Shown here one piece after another: positions 52,063-59,051 of a stretch of 64,000 bases of DNA. The notes below the pieces were generated by a model that saw only the letters and a program-made list of their open reading frames with translations, made no database searches and was not told the DNA's origin. Position numbers and translations under genes: made by a program. The first letter of the stretch is position 1. Each line of letters begins with the position of its first letter. Origin of the DNA: an uncultured Clostridia bacterium (lineage in GTDB: Bacteria; Bacillota; Clostridia; Oscillospirales; Acutalibacteraceae); NCBI GenBank assembly GCA_944385055.1, contig CALWVT010000001.1:1-64000 (forward strand). The letters are read 5' to 3'.

Positions 52063-52638
52063 ATGTCGAAATCGAAACTGTTCCCGTTCATGCCGACGGC
52101 GTTGAAAAACCTGTTCTCAAAGCCCGCCACAACGGCCTATCCGTTCGAGCCCGCGACCTATCCCGAGCGGATGCGCGGCCATGTGGAGATCGAGATTGAG
52201 AAATGCATCAGCTGCGGCCTGTGCGCGCGTTCCTGCCCGCCGACGGCCTTGACCGTTGACCGCGCCGCCGGCACGTGGACGATCAACCGCTTTGACTGCG
52301 TCCAGTGCGGCAGCTGCGTCAACGTCTGCCCGAAAAAGTGCCTGCACATCGTGCCCGGCTACGCGACGCCCGGCCCGCAGAAGAAGTCGGAAACCTTCAC
52401 GCGCCCGACGCCGCCGTCGAAGGCGGACGGCAAGGTCGGCCTGCAGACCGGCGGCCATCCGGTCAACGACCACGACAAGTGCGTCTACTGCACGCTGTGC
52501 GCGAGAAAGTGCCCGCAGGGGGCCATTACGGTCGACCGCGCGGCCAAAACGTGGACGCTCGATAAGGAAGCGTGCGTCAGCTGCGGGCTGTGCGCCTCTT
52601 CGTGCCCGAAGAAGTGCCTGACGATGAAGGAAGACTAA
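52063..52638 (+). CDS. echF: Ech-type hydrogenase polyferredoxin subunit with four 4Fe-4S motifs
   Basis: Predicted 191-residue electron-entry subunit. Four CxxCxxCxxxCP motifs start at Cys48, Cys79, Cys140 and Cys171. Residues 47-96 and 139-188 are clearly an internal duplication (both contain TVDRAA and end CPKKCL), joined by a Pro/Lys-rich linker (97-135). Classical EchF has only two clusters. I chose the ATG at 52063 after GGTGGAG; a GTG at 52051 is possible. A terminator follows at 52691-52719. Confidence 0.92.
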   Translation: MSKSKLFPFMPTALKNLFSKPATTAYPFEPATYPERMRGHVEIEIEKCISCGLCARSCPPTALTVDRAAGTWTINRFDCVQCGSCVNVCPKKCLHIVPGYATPGPQKKSETFTRPTPPSKADGKVGLQTGGHPVNDHDKCVYCTLCARKCPQGAITVDRAAKTWTLDKEACVSCGLCASSCPKKCLTMKED

Positions 52639-52690
52639 AACGACCCTCCGCAAATCGTCCACAGCGGCGAATCTGCGCATATTAAAAAGG

Positions 52691-52719
52691 AAAGGGAGGC
52701 GGCCTTGCCTCCCTTTTTT
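52691..52719 (+). terminator. Terminator of the ech operon
   Basis: AAAGGGAGGC pairs with GCCTCCCTTT across a 6-nt loop, followed by more T's. Confidence 0.9.
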
Positions 52720-52756
52720 GCGCCGGAAGATACAAAACAAAGGGCCGGTGCGGCGC

Positions 52757-52785
52757 TTGCAAACGCGCGGGCGGTCTGGTATAAT
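52757..52785 (+). promoter_or_regulatory. Promoter of a short transcription unit
   Basis: TTGCAA, a 17-bp spacer ending in TGG and a perfect TATAAT. The first supported coding start is at 52975, beyond a terminator. Confidence 0.75.
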
Positions 52786-52791
52786 AAAACG

Positions 52792-52893
52792 CGGCATCCG
52801 AAAAAGGAACTTAGCAAAAGCGGCTGTTTCGGATACGCAGGAAGAATCGTTTGCTTCCGCCTACCCTGTTGGCGCAGGGTAGGCGTTTTTTAT
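52792..52893 (+). ncRNA. Candidate small RNA or terminating leader upstream of the TtcA-like gene
   Basis: About 100 nt between a consensus promoter and a strong terminator. It can fold into ATCCGAAA/TTTCGGAT (52796-52834, with an outer GCG/CGC pair), then GGAAG/CTTCC (52840-52858), then the terminator CGCCTACCCTG/CAGGGTAGGCG plus T6 (52859-52892). No open frame of note. It may be a free small RNA or a riboswitch-type attenuator for the next gene. I do not recognise the class. Confidence 0.5.
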
Positions 52894-52974
52894 CGACCGT
52901 TTCTTTTTTAAATAAATTAATAAAAGAAAGAAAACGGGAAACGTTTCAATCCCGATCGAGGAAAGGAGCCCTTT

Positions 52975-53814
52975 ATGGACCGCACGTTTTCGCCCAGCGA
53001 ATTTGCCGAGCGCAGTTTCTTTAAAAAATACCGCAAAGCACTGTGGATTCCGTTCATCGCGGCGCTCAAAACGTACCGCCTGATTGAGGCCGGGGACCGC
53101 ATCGCCGTGTGCGTTTCCGGCGGCAAGGATTCAATGCTTCTGGCGCTTCTGCTGCGCGCCTTGCAAAAGCACAGCGACGTGCCGTTCTCCCTTCGTTACC
53201 TCGCGATGGACCCCGGCTACGCACCCGAAAACCGGAAAAAACTCGAGGAAAACGCCGCGCACCTCGAGGTGCCGCTCGAGATTTTTGAGACGAATATCTT
53301 CACCGTCACCGGCCGCACCGAGAAAAACCCGTGCTATCTGTGCGCGCGCATGCGCCGCGGTTTCCTTTACCGCCATGCGCAGGACCTCGGCTGCAATAAA
53401 ATCGCGCTCGGCCACCACATGGACGACGCCGTCGAAACGGTGCTGCTGAGTATGTTCTATTCCTCCCAGCTGCAGGGCATGCCCCCCAAGCTCAAAAGCC
53501 GCCATTTCCCGGGCATGGAGCTGATTCGTCCGCTGTACTGCATCCGCGAGGACGCCATCCGCGCGTGGGCACGCTACAACGGCCTGACATTCCTCAACTG
53601 CGCCTGCGCCATGGAGCAGCGGGCCGATGCGTCCTCAAAGCGCCAGGAAATCAAACGCCTGCTTTCCGAACTCTCGAAGCAGAACCCGCAGATTGTCGAG
53701 AATATTTTCCGCAGTACGCACGCGGCCAATCTCAATACGCTGCCCGGCTGGAAGCAGGACGGCGTCCTCCATTCGTTCCTCGAGCTGTTCGACAACGCGC
53801 TTCCGACCGAATAA
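52975..53814 (+). CDS. TtcA-like tRNA thiolation ATPase
   Basis: Predicted 279-residue PP-loop ATPase of the TtcA/TilS/CTU1 group. The PP motif SGGKDS is at 48-53, the CxxC pair in NPCYLCARMRRG near 122, and a further Cys in NCACAM near 208, together forming the 4Fe-4S site of tRNA 2-thiolation enzymes. GHHMDDAVETVLL matches the family helix. The best-known member makes 2-thiocytidine at position 32; other thiouridine roles are possible. The ATG at 52975 follows GAAAGGAG. Confidence 0.85.
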   Translation: MDRTFSPSEFAERSFFKKYRKALWIPFIAALKTYRLIEAGDRIAVCVSGGKDSMLLALLLRALQKHSDVPFSLRYLAMDPGYAPENRKKLEENAAHLEVPLEIFETNIFTVTGRTEKNPCYLCARMRRGFLYRHAQDLGCNKIALGHHMDDAVETVLLSMFYSSQLQGMPPKLKSRHFPGMELIRPLYCIREDAIRAWARYNGLTFLNCACAMEQRADASSKRQEIKRLLSELSKQNPQIVENIFRSTHAANLNTLPGWKQDGVLHSFLELFDNALPTE

Positions 53815-53877
53815 TCCCCGCGTCTCCGATCTTCGCGCGCCCTCTGTGAAGGTTCTGTGAAAAATCCTCCCCGGCTC

Positions 53878-53906
53878 TTGACAACCGGGCCGAAAATGCG
53901 TACAAT
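53878..53906 (+). promoter_or_regulatory. Promoter of the NlpC/P60 gene
   Basis: TTGACA, a 17-bp spacer and TACAAT. The transcript would start at about 53913, leaving a leader of about 130 nt. Confidence 0.8.
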
Positions 53907-53912
53907 ACTGAT

Positions 53913-53940
53913 TGTAACCATTTCGTAACCCTTTTGTGAC
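53913..53940 (+). promoter_or_regulatory. Three direct hexamer repeats resembling WalR boxes
   Basis: TGTAAC (53913), CGTAAC (53924) and TGTGAC (53935), each separated by exactly 5 bp. WalR of Bacillus binds TGTWAH-N5-TGTWAH and controls cell-wall hydrolases. The gene downstream is a cell-wall hydrolase. The repeats overlap the start site, which would suit repression. Confidence 0.6.
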
Positions 53941-54045
53941 CGTTTTGAGAAATGTGTTGCAAAAGTCCGGCGTTCCGGGCCGGGGCCGCGCAAAGCCCCG
54001 CGCCCGCAGAAAGGCTGTTAAATCCGGAAGAAAGAAGGACGTTGC

Positions 54046-55341
54046 ATGAAGTCACAGTTCCGAGCCCGTCTGTTGGCGGTCCTGCTCACCGCTGCGTTTG
54101 TCACGGTACCGATGACGATGCAGCTGCACGCGGAAGACGTGGATACGCTCAAGCAGCAGCAGGCGCAGTATGCGCAGCAACAGGCAGAGAACAATGAAAA
54201 GCTCGAAGACCTGCGCGAACAGAAAAGCGAGCAGGCGGCGTACATCTCGTCGCTGCAGTCGCAGCTTTCGCAGTATGAAACGCAGATCAACGACTATAAT
54301 AATCAGATTTTAGATTTAAATCTGCAGATTACGCAGGCGGAAAATCAGATTGACGAGCTGCAGACGCAGATCGACGCCGACAACGAGAAACTCAAACAGC
54401 GCCTGCGCGCGCTGTACATGGCCGGTGAAGCCTCGAACCTCGAGGTCCTGCTCTCCGCGGACAACCTCGTCGACCTCGCCGATAAGACCGAGGCCCTGCG
54501 CATGGTCACCCAGCACGACACCGCGCTGATTGACCGCGTCAAGGGCGAGCAGGCCGATTTGCAGAGCCAGAAAGACAAGATTGTCGAGAACCGCGAGAAG
54601 GTTGAGCAGGCCAAGGAAGCCCTTGACGCGAAGGAAGCCGAACTCGAGCCCCAGCTCGAAGAGGCACAGGCCTTCTTGCAGCAGGTCACCCAGCAGGAGA
54701 CGGACCTGCAGTCCGAAAACGCCTCCATCGACGTCGAGATTGCGAAGACCGCCGCCGCGCTGAGCGAATGGCAGTCTAAACAGGAACAGCAGGCCGCCGC
54801 GCAGGAGACCGGCTCCGCTTCGACGGGGTCCTCCGGCGAGAGCAGCTCGCAGCAGAGCCCGTCCGGGGAGAATTCCTCTCAGGAAAGCGGCTCCTCCCAG
54901 GGCGGCAGCAGTGCGGGCCATTCGTCGAACGGCGGCTCTTCGAGCCATTCCTCGAACAGCAGCACCCCGTCGGGCGGCTCTTCGAACAGCTTTGCTTCCG
55001 TCATCTCCCGTGCGGAACAGTACCTCGGCGTGCCGTATGTGTTCGGCGGCATGAGCCCGTCCGGCTTTGACTGCAGCGGCTTCGTCTGCTACGTGCTGGG
55101 CATCGGCCGCTCCACGGCGCAGGGCCTTTACAACGCCTGCACGCCGATTTCCGTCTCGCAGGCACAGCCCGGCGATCTCGTGTTCTTTACGGGTACATAC
55201 AATTCCGGCACAACGGTCACGCACGTCGGCATCTACGCCGGCAGCGGCATGATGATCCATGCGGGCGGCACGCAGGTGCAGTATTCGAGTATCAATACGA
55301 GCTATTACCAGCAGCACTTCTATTCGTTCGGCCGTCTGTAA
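54046..55341 (+). CDS. Secreted NlpC/P60 peptidoglycan endopeptidase with coiled coil
   Basis: Predicted 431-residue exported protein of the CwlO/PcsB type. A signal peptide ends near residue 29 (after LHA). A long Gln/Glu/Leu-rich coiled coil (30-250) is followed by a Ser/Gly linker (255-320) and the NlpC/P60 domain (about 325-431). Catalytic residues are Cys in GFDCSGFV, His in VTHVGIYAG and the third polar His in MMIHAGG. CwlO-type enzymes cut D,L-peptide bonds during growth under control of FtsEX, which is not encoded here. Confidence 0.93.
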   Translation: MKSQFRARLLAVLLTAAFVTVPMTMQLHAEDVDTLKQQQAQYAQQQAENNEKLEDLREQKSEQAAYISSLQSQLSQYETQINDYNNQILDLNLQITQAENQIDELQTQIDADNEKLKQRLRALYMAGEASNLEVLLSADNLVDLADKTEALRMVTQHDTALIDRVKGEQADLQSQKDKIVENREKVEQAKEALDAKEAELEPQLEEAQAFLQQVTQQETDLQSENASIDVEIAKTAAALSEWQSKQEQQAAAQETGSASTGSSGESSSQQSPSGENSSQESGSSQGGSSAGHSSNGGSSSHSSNSSTPSGGSSNSFASVISRAEQYLGVPYVFGGMSPSGFDCSGFVCYVLGIGRSTAQGLYNACTPISVSQAQPGDLVFFTGTYNSGTTVTHVGIYAGSGMMIHAGGTQVQYSSINTSYYQQHFYSFGRL

Positions 55342-55348
55342 AGAAAAA

Positions 55349-55393
55349 TAAAAAAGGGCAGCCTCCTTTTTCGAGAAGGGGCCGCCCTTTTTT
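55349..55393 (+). terminator. Terminator of the NlpC/P60 gene
   Basis: AAAAAGGGC...GCC pairs with GGC...GCCCTTTTTT around a 16-nt loop, starting about 8 nt after the stop codon. Confidence 0.85.
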
Positions 55394-55417
55394 CGTGCAC
55401 GGTTTTCAAAATCAAAA

Positions 55418-55464
55418 GCGGCGCTTCCCTTTTCCATACATCCAAAGGAAGCGCCGCCCTCTTT
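55418..55464 (+). terminator. Second hairpin downstream of the NlpC/P60 gene
   Basis: GCGGCGCTTCC pairs with GGAAGCGCCGC, followed by a CTCTTTT stretch. Probably a backup terminator. Confidence 0.7.
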
Positions 55465-55502
55465 TATGCAGTTTCTGTTGGTTTTGCGCCGTCATGCGCA
55501 TA

Positions 55503-55526
55503 AGAAACGGGAGGCAATGCCTCCCG
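55503..55526 (-). terminator. Terminator of cspA
   Basis: On the minus strand CGGGAGGC pairs with GCCTCCCG, followed by TTTCTTAT. It lies 12 nt past the cspA stop. Confidence 0.75.
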
Positions 55527-55537
55527 CCGTGCAGATC

Positions 55538-55756
55538 TTAGAGCGGCTGCACGTTCGCAGCACGGAACTTGCTGCTGTTTTTCGGATCCGGCTCGATGTC
55601 ATAGGTAACTTTCTGGCCTTCCTGCAGCGTCTTGAAGCCTTCGCCCAGAATGCTGGAGAAGTGCACGAACACGTCGCCGCTGCCGTCATCGTTGGAGATG
55701 AAGCCGTAGCCCTTTGCCTCATTGAACCATTTCACCGTACCGTTGTTTGCACCCAT
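55538..55756 (-). CDS. cspA: Cold-shock protein (CspA family)
   Basis: Predicted 72-residue single OB-fold RNA chaperone. RNP1 (KGYGFIS) and RNP2 (VFVHFS) are intact. It melts RNA secondary structure in the cold and is often abundant at all temperatures. The ATG at 55756 follows AAGGAGG. The transcript has a leader of about 140 nt with a very strong hairpin (55826-55872). Confidence 0.96.
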   Translation of the reverse strand: MGANNGTVKWFNEAKGYGFISNDDGSGDVFVHFSSILGEGFKTLQEGQKVTYDIEPDPKNSSKFRAANVQPL

Positions 55757-55825
55757 TCTCAGGTACCTCCTTGAAAGAACAGAACGAGACGCTCTGCGTT
55801 TTCTGTATTGTGCACTATAAAAAAT

Positions 55826-55872
55826 ACATGGATTCGTAAATCAAAGACGAACTTTGATCTACAAATCCATGT
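55826..55872 (-). promoter_or_regulatory. Hairpin in the cspA leader
   Basis: ACATGGATT and AATCCATGT, with inner arms AATCAAAG and CTTTGAT, form a long two-part stem separated by a small internal loop (CGTA/CTAC) with a 5-nt apex. It occupies the middle of the cspA 5' leader, 70 nt from the start codon. Confidence 0.75.
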
Positions 55873-55902
55873 GAATCAAATCGTGCTCTCAATACTAACC
55901 GT

Positions 55903-55931
55903 ATTATACCATCCCGCCGAACGTTTGTAAA
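55903..55931 (-). promoter_or_regulatory. Promoter of cspA
   Basis: On the minus strand TTTACA, a 17-bp spacer ending in TGG and a perfect TATAAT. Confidence 0.8.
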
Positions 55932-55999
55932 GCCCTTTTCTGAAAGAAATAGGAAATTTACTTCTGAAAATTGCCAGACAAAATTTTTTGAAAATCCCC

Positions 56000-56028
56000 T
56001 TGACACGACATTCGGTTTGTGGTATTAT
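56000..56028 (+). promoter_or_regulatory. Promoter of tRNA-Leu
   Basis: TTGACA, a 17-bp spacer ending in TGTGG and TATTAT, 37 bp upstream of the tRNA. Confidence 0.85.
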
Positions 56029-56065
56029 AATGAAGTCGCCGGGAAACACGGCGGACAACCGAATC

Positions 56066-56152
56066 GCGAGAGTGGCGGAATTGGCAGACGCGCATGGTTC
56101 AGGTCCATGTGAAAGCAATTTCATGAGGGTTCAAGTCCCTCCCCTCGCACCA
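56066..56152 (+). tRNA. tRNA-Leu(CAG)
   Basis: An 87-nt class II tRNA with encoded CCA. The anticodon stem-loop CATGG-TTCAGGT-CCATG gives CAG, reading CTG (Leu). The acceptor stem has one A:C mismatch at pair 6:67, otherwise canonical. Confidence 0.94.
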
Positions 56153-56158
56153 AAAAGA

Positions 56159-56192
56159 GCGCCCATCCGGAAGAAGCCGGATGGGCGTTTTG
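56159..56192 (+). terminator. Terminator of tRNA-Leu
   Basis: GCGCCCATCCGG pairs with CCGGATGGGCG around AAGAAG, followed by TTTT. Confidence 0.88.
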
Positions 56193-56249
56193 TTTTGCTT
56201 TCTTTTGCAAACGGGGCAGGGGAGGGTCTTCCCGCGCGTTTACGGGCCT

Positions 56250-56279
56250 TGACAGACGTGCCGGTGCGGTGGTATGCTA
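56250..56279 (+). promoter_or_regulatory. Promoter of the threonine aldolase gene
   Basis: TTGACA, an 18-bp spacer ending in GGTGG and TATGCT, 64 bp upstream of the start. Confidence 0.7.
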
Positions 56280-56343
56280 CAAACGCGGCGTCTGCCCTCA
56301 GAAGGGGCGTTCCCGGCGCCGCAAAGAAAATTGAGGTGACAGT

Positions 56344-57405
56344 ATGATTCGATTTGAATGCGATTACGGCGAAGGCGCGCATCCGTCTATTTTGCAGCGC
56401 CTGCAGGAAACCAACTTGGAGCAGACGCCCGGCTATGGCGAAGATGTCTACTGCGCGAAGGCGCGCGAGACGATCAAGAAACTGTGCGGCACCCCGAAGG
56501 CGGACGTGCAGTTCCTGGTCGGCGGCACGCAGGCGAATTTGACCGTCATTTCCGCCGCGCTGCGCCCGCATCAGGGCGTGGTGGCCGCGCAGAGCGCCCA
56601 CATCAACGTCCATGAGACGGGTTCCATTGAGGCGTGCGGCCACAAAGTGCTGGCGCTGCCCGCGAAGGACGGCAAAATCGCCGCCGGGCAGATCGCCGCG
56701 CTGTGTGAGGCCCACCGTGCGGACGCGAGCCGTGAACACACGGTCCAGCCTAAAATGGTTTACCTTTCCCAGCCGACGGAACTCGGCACGCTGTATACGC
56801 GTTCGGAACTCATGGCCATTTCGGACGTCTGCCGCGCGAACGGCCTTTACCTGTTCGTCGACGGCGCCCGCCTCGGTTACGGCATCGCCGCCGCGGGGAA
56901 CGACGTCTCCTTTGGAGACCTCGGCACGTTGTGCGACGTGTTTTATATCGGCGGCACGAAACAGGGCGCGCTGTTCGGCGAAGCCGTCGTGCTCGTCAAT
57001 CCCGCGCTGCAGGAGGATTTCCGCTACCTCATCAAGCAAAAGGGCGGCATGCTCGCAAAGGGCCGCCTGCTGGGGCTGCAGTTTTCGGCGTTGCTGGAGG
57101 AGCAGGCAAAGCTCTATCTTTCCCTTTCGCGCCACGCCGACCGTTTGGCGGACCGCCTGCGTGCCGCGTTTTCGGCCCACGGCTTCTCGTTCCTCGTGGA
57201 GAGCCGCACGAACCAGGTGTTTCCCATCCTGCCCGACACGCTCCTAGATGCTCTCGCAAAGGACTACAGCTTCAGCGACCAGCAGCGCATCGACCCGGCC
57301 CGGCGCGCCGTCCGTTTCTGCACGAGCTGGGCGACGAAGGAAGCGGATGTCGATGCCCTTTGCGCGGACCTCGACCGCCTTTGTGGTGCGCCGGAATCCG
57401 TCTAA
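56344..57405 (+). CDS. Low-specificity threonine aldolase family PLP enzyme
   Basis: Predicted 353-residue fold-type I PLP enzyme of the beta-eliminating lyase/threonine aldolase family, splitting L-threonine or allo-threonine into glycine and acetaldehyde. The PLP Lys206 is in YIGGTKQGALFGE. LVGGTQAN near 58 binds the phosphate, FVDGARLGYG near 171 carries the PLP-ring Asp, and the stacking His is in AHINVHETG. Length is normal. The ATG at 56344 follows GAGGTGA. It is a single gene; stereospecificity cannot be read from sequence. Confidence 0.88.
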   Translation: MIRFECDYGEGAHPSILQRLQETNLEQTPGYGEDVYCAKARETIKKLCGTPKADVQFLVGGTQANLTVISAALRPHQGVVAAQSAHINVHETGSIEACGHKVLALPAKDGKIAAGQIAALCEAHRADASREHTVQPKMVYLSQPTELGTLYTRSELMAISDVCRANGLYLFVDGARLGYGIAAAGNDVSFGDLGTLCDVFYIGGTKQGALFGEAVVLVNPALQEDFRYLIKQKGGMLAKGRLLGLQFSALLEEQAKLYLSLSRHADRLADRLRAAFSAHGFSFLVESRTNQVFPILPDTLLDALAKDYSFSDQQRIDPARRAVRFCTSWATKEADVDALCADLDRLCGAPESV

Positions 57406-57455
57406 AATCCTTGCTGTTTTCCCCGGAGAATGCCCGCAAAAGGCGGCGGTTTCGC

Positions 57456-57484
57456 TTGACTTTGGGCGCGGTTTGCGCTACAAT
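57456..57484 (+). promoter_or_regulatory. Promoter of an orphan transcription unit
   Basis: TTGACT, a 17-bp spacer and TACAAT, just after the threonine aldolase gene and not followed by a recognised gene. Confidence 0.65.
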
Positions 57485-57490
57485 TTCTAT

Positions 57491-57653
57491 GGGGAAAAGC
57501 TTTCAGCTGCATTTTTTCACTCCCGGCTTGCCCAATTCGGCTTGGGAGTTCTCTCGATTATAAGGCGCTGGAGGAGATCCATGCGCAGAAAGCGCAATAC
57601 ACTACAAAAGCAGCGGGCAAGAGCCAGGTTTTGGCTTTTGCCCGCTGCTTTTT
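57491..57653 (+). ncRNA. Candidate small RNA or small-peptide transcript
   Basis: About 160 nt from the promoter at 57456 to a strong terminator (AAAAGCAGCGGGCAA pairing with TTGCCCGCTGC plus T5, 57606-57653). A frame starting at ATG 57581 has an excellent site (GGAGGAG, 4 nt away) and codes for a basic peptide, but runs through the terminator to 57724 and would only be about 24 codons long on the terminated RNA. I cannot say whether the RNA or the peptide matters. Confidence 0.45.
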
Positions 57654-57670
57654 GTATGCGCCGTTTTTTA

Positions 57671-57701
57671 AAACAAAAAAGCCGGGGAAATTTTCCCCGG
57701 C
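57671..57701 (-). terminator. Terminator of tRNA-Thr
   Basis: On the minus strand GCCGGGGAAA pairs with TTTCCCCGGC, followed by TTTTTTG. Confidence 0.85.
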
Positions 57702-57707
57702 CTACTT

Positions 57708-57783
57708 TGGAGCTGGAAATGTGACTCGAACACACGACCTGCTGATTACGAATCAGCTGCTCTACCGACTGAGCTATTCCAGC
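57708..57783 (-). tRNA. tRNA-Thr(CGT)
   Basis: A 76-nt cloverleaf with encoded CCA. The acceptor stem is GCTGGAA/TTCCAGC. The anticodon loop TTCGTAA gives CGT, reading ACG (Thr). Confidence 0.95.
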
Positions 57784-57823
57784 ATTTTTTGTTTTTTCTG
57801 TGCTCTCTCGAGCCAGCTTTATC

Positions 57824-57852
57824 ATTATACTTCTTTTTGCAGGATTCGTCAA
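57824..57852 (-). promoter_or_regulatory. Promoter of tRNA-Thr
   Basis: On the minus strand TTGACG, a 17-bp spacer and a perfect TATAAT, 40 bp upstream of the tRNA. It is divergent from the XRE promoter. Confidence 0.8.
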
Positions 57853-57881
57853 CCCCTTTTCGCAAAAAAATTTTTGCCGCC

Positions 57882-57910
57882 TTGTAAAACACGCCGCTTT
57901 TTGTTATGCT
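57882..57910 (+). promoter_or_regulatory. Promoter of the XRE-DUF4364 operon
   Basis: TTGTAA, a 17-bp spacer and TATGCT, 58 bp upstream of the XRE start. Confidence 0.65.
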
Positions 57911-57968
57911 ATAAGGGAAGAAAGCAAATCGGCATGCCGCTTTTGGCGGGGAAAGGGGGAGAGCCGCC

Positions 57969-58352
57969 ATGAAATCGGATTCGTTTGCGCAGCGTCTGCG
58001 CGACCTGCGCATCCGCCAGGGATGGACGCAGCAGGAAATGGCCGACCGCCTGCACATGAAGCGCTCCACCTATGCGTATTATGAGCAGGGCGGCGGTGTG
58101 CCGCGAATCGAACTGCTCCACCAGATTGCCGAGGTCTTCGGCATCAACATCCGGGCGCTTTTGCCGAAGTCCGACAGCGGGCAGGAAGTGTTTGCGGATG
58201 CCGCGGCCCCCTCGGCGCCCGCACAGCCCGTTACGCCGACGGAGGAATATCTGCTGCGGCTGTTCCGTTCGGCGGACCCCGCAACCCGCACGCGGGTGCT
58301 GTACCTGCTGCGCCAGAAGAGCAAAGAGGAGGAAAAGCCCCATGCAGAATGA
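57969..58352 (+). CDS. XRE family helix-turn-helix regulator
   Basis: Predicted 127-residue cytoplasmic protein. The XRE domain (5-62) reads LRDLRIRQGWTQQEMADRL and KRSTYAYYEQGGGVPRIE. A Pro/Ala linker (70-85) and a short helical C terminus (LLRLFRSADPATRTRVLYLL) follow. The ATG at 57969 is preceded by GGGGGAG. Its stop overlaps the DUF4364 start by 11 nt, indicating coupled translation and probably related function. Confidence 0.88.
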   Translation: MKSDSFAQRLRDLRIRQGWTQQEMADRLHMKRSTYAYYEQGGGVPRIELLHQIAEVFGINIRALLPKSDSGQEVFADAAAPSAPAQPVTPTEEYLLRLFRSADPATRTRVLYLLRQKSKEEEKPHAE

Positions 58353-58962
58353 TGCGTTTACGGCCGGTGTGGAGCCGGGCGGGCTGCAGAGCAAGGATGA
58401 AATCCGCATTTTGTTGTGCTATCTTTTGACGAGCGTCGGCGTGCCGCTGCACAAGGAGGCCATCCTGCAGAGCGTCCAGGCGAACGGCCTGGCCAATTAT
58501 TTCGAGGTGACCGATGCGCTCGAGGCGCTGTGTGAAAACGGCAACCTGACGCGCGGCAAGGACGGCGCGTACTGCGCAACGGAGCAGGCCCGCGAGATCG
58601 CCCGCCAGCTCGATACGGCGCTGCCGTATTCCGTGCGCGAGAAGGCGGTCGGCGCGGCCATCGCGCTGCTCGCCCAGGCGCGCCGTGAGCGTGAGAACAC
58701 CGTCGAGCTAAAAAAGGAGCCCCACGGCTACCGCGTCGTCTGCCACGTGGCGGGCGCCGGCGAGCACGAGGACCTGATGACGCTTTCGCTGCGCGTGGCG
58801 GACCGCCGCCAGGCAAAGCGCGTCCGTGAGGTCTTCCAAGCTGCGCCGGACCGCGTCTACCAGATGATGCTGGCGCTGCTGACGGGCCAAAAGGAGCTCG
58901 CCGCGTCGTATCTGGAGCCGGAAGCCGCACCCGAAACGCCCCCGCCGCCCGCAAAAGCGTGA
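58342..58962 (+). CDS. DUF4364 family protein
   Basis: Predicted 206 residues. The N-terminal half resembles a winged helix (KDEIRILLCYLLTSVGVPLHK, then YFEVTDALEALCENGNL), matching DUF4364, a family found mainly in Clostridia and suspected to be regulatory. The C-terminal part is mixed and ends in a Pro-rich tail. The start at 58342 follows GAGGAGG inside the XRE gene. The function is unknown. Confidence 0.8.
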   Translation: MQNDAFTAGVEPGGLQSKDEIRILLCYLLTSVGVPLHKEAILQSVQANGLANYFEVTDALEALCENGNLTRGKDGAYCATEQAREIARQLDTALPYSVREKAVGAAIALLAQARRERENTVELKKEPHGYRVVCHVAGAGEHEDLMTLSLRVADRRQAKRVREVFQAAPDRVYQMMLALLTGQKELAASYLEPEAAPETPPPPAKA

Positions 58963-59051
58963 GGGGTGGGAATTTTCTCCGTTTTCAATTTGTGCATGAA
59001 AAAGTTACAAAACATTCATATTGCATTCAATCGGACGTCACAACCGTCCGG

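Noticed and set aside
52840..52893. CCGCCTACCC near a terminator as the 3' part of a ZTP riboswitch.
   Set aside because: The 5' conserved segment (GTGACTGGCG-like) is absent and the stem is simply the terminator.
52938..52947. GAAACGTTTC as a catabolite-response (cre) or LacI site before the TtcA-like gene.
   Set aside because: It is one base short of the cre spacing, and a 10-bp palindrome of this kind is expected by chance in such a window.
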